This document shows positions 63,743-64,000 of a stretch of DNA of 64,000 nucleotides, piece by piece. Where the stretch lies: assembly GCF_016587375.1 (NCBI RefSeq), contig NZ_BNJG01000001.1, positions 3,230,001 through 3,294,000 of the forward strand. Reading direction: 5' to 3'. Source of the DNA: Ktedonobacter robiniae. GTDB taxonomy: Bacteria > Chloroflexota > Ktedonobacteria > Ktedonobacterales > Ktedonobacteraceae. The first letter of the stretch is position 1. Each line of letters opens with the position of its first letter. The notes under the pieces are model-generated. The model was not told where the DNA came from. It ran no database searches and worked only from the letters and a program-made list of their open reading frames with translations. Position numbers and translations under genes: made by a program.

Positions 63743-64000
63743 ATGGGTGTAAAGCTGAATACTGGGAAGCGCTACCGTTTTGTGCGCGAGCTGGTAGAGA
63801 CGTTGGCGCTGACAGTGTTGCTCTTTCTCGCGATCAACTTCGCGGTGCAGAAATTTGATGTGGTGGGCAAGAGTATGGAATCGCGGCTCCATAATCAGGA
63901 GAGCCTGATTGTCGACAAGGCGAGCTATTATGTACGCCAGCCTGCGCGTGGGGATGTCATTGTTTTTGAGGCGCCCCCGCAACCGACTGCCGACTACATT
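63743..64000 (+). CDS. lepB: Signal peptidase I, N-terminal part (cut by window edge)
   Basis: Type I signal peptidase, which removes signal peptides from exported proteins. The visible 86 residues contain the N-terminal membrane anchor (ALTVLLFLAINFAV), the catalytic serine in VVGKSMESRL and the ESLIVDKASYYVRQPARGDVIVF stretch typical of box B and C. The lysine of the dyad lies beyond the window. GGAGGT sits 5 bases before the ATG at 63743. It is divergent from uvrA. Confidence 0.88.
   Translation, partial: MGVKLNTGKRYRFVRELVETLALTVLLFLAINFAVQKFDVVGKSMESRLHNQESLIVDKASYYVRQPARGDVIVFEAPPQPTADYI

Overview
This 64-kb window is bacterial chromosome. It has moderately high GC coding sequence, short operons, GTG and TTG starts, and good Shine-Dalgarno sites. 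The gene content points to a Ktedonobacteria-like member of the Chloroflexota: a LysW-type lysine pathway, membrane proteins with Pro/Gln-rich tails, a PknB-like kinase with an extracytoplasmic tail, a Tat-anchored WD40 protein, P450, ABC-F, IS607 and DUF4388/PilJ-like signalling. The taxonomic call is an inference from gene content; there is no rRNA in the window.

Layout. 1-1.1 kb: two paralogous membrane proteins on the minus strand. 1.4-4.8 kb: siroheme and sulfite-reduction operon (sir, precorrin-2 dehydrogenase, cobA). 5-10 kb: hflX, a cytochrome P450, and an ABC-F ATPase with an apparent leader-peptide attenuator. 10.6 kb: tRNA-Ala(GGC). 10.9-12.2 kb: a GH5 cellulase. 12.3-22.7 kb: a complete LysW lysine operon (lysW, X, Y, Z, a lysJ-lysK fusion, lysS, lysT, lysU, homoisocitrate dehydrogenase) behind one strong promoter and two tandem T-box riboswitches with lysine specifier codons. 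22.7-32 kb: phosphofructokinase (apparently frameshifted in a G run), an MBL-fold hydrolase, a Ser/Thr kinase, an SRPBCC protein, ilvD and a TPR protein. 32.2-34.1 kb: an IS607 element, landing directly upstream of a ClpN-M48 protease gene that carries an in-frame amber codon. 36-41.3 kb: two orphan solute-binding proteins, a PilJ/MCP-like receptor and a DUF4388 protein. 41.3-50.9 kb: SDR dehydrogenase, esterase, a membrane-anchored MutS homologue, a SirB1-type protein, aquaporin, SRPBCC, acetoacetyl-CoA synthetase and an APH-family kinase. 51-64 kb: a LamG-like anchored protein, a WD40 protein, two MFS transporters, DUF2203, prmC, a MraY/WecA-type transferase, uvrA and the start of a signal peptidase I gene.

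The most striking feature is not a gene. At least 18 intergenic sites carry very long, perfect or nearly perfect hairpins (arms about 20-37 bp, most with loops of 0-14 nt). Their stems differ in sequence but share one architecture, and nearly all begin within a few dozen bases of a stop codon. Eight are accompanied by a conserved 19-bp satellite (consensus GAGCGCCGCAGGCGCGAAG), itself a small hairpin with a GCA triloop. The satellite always lies on a fixed side of the hairpin, so hairpin plus satellite form one oriented element. Several of the long hairpins have the same GCC-GCA-GGC tip. Most lack a U-tract, one sits inside the lysine operon across the lysT stop codon, and two lie between divergent transcription units, so a plain terminator explanation is incomplete.
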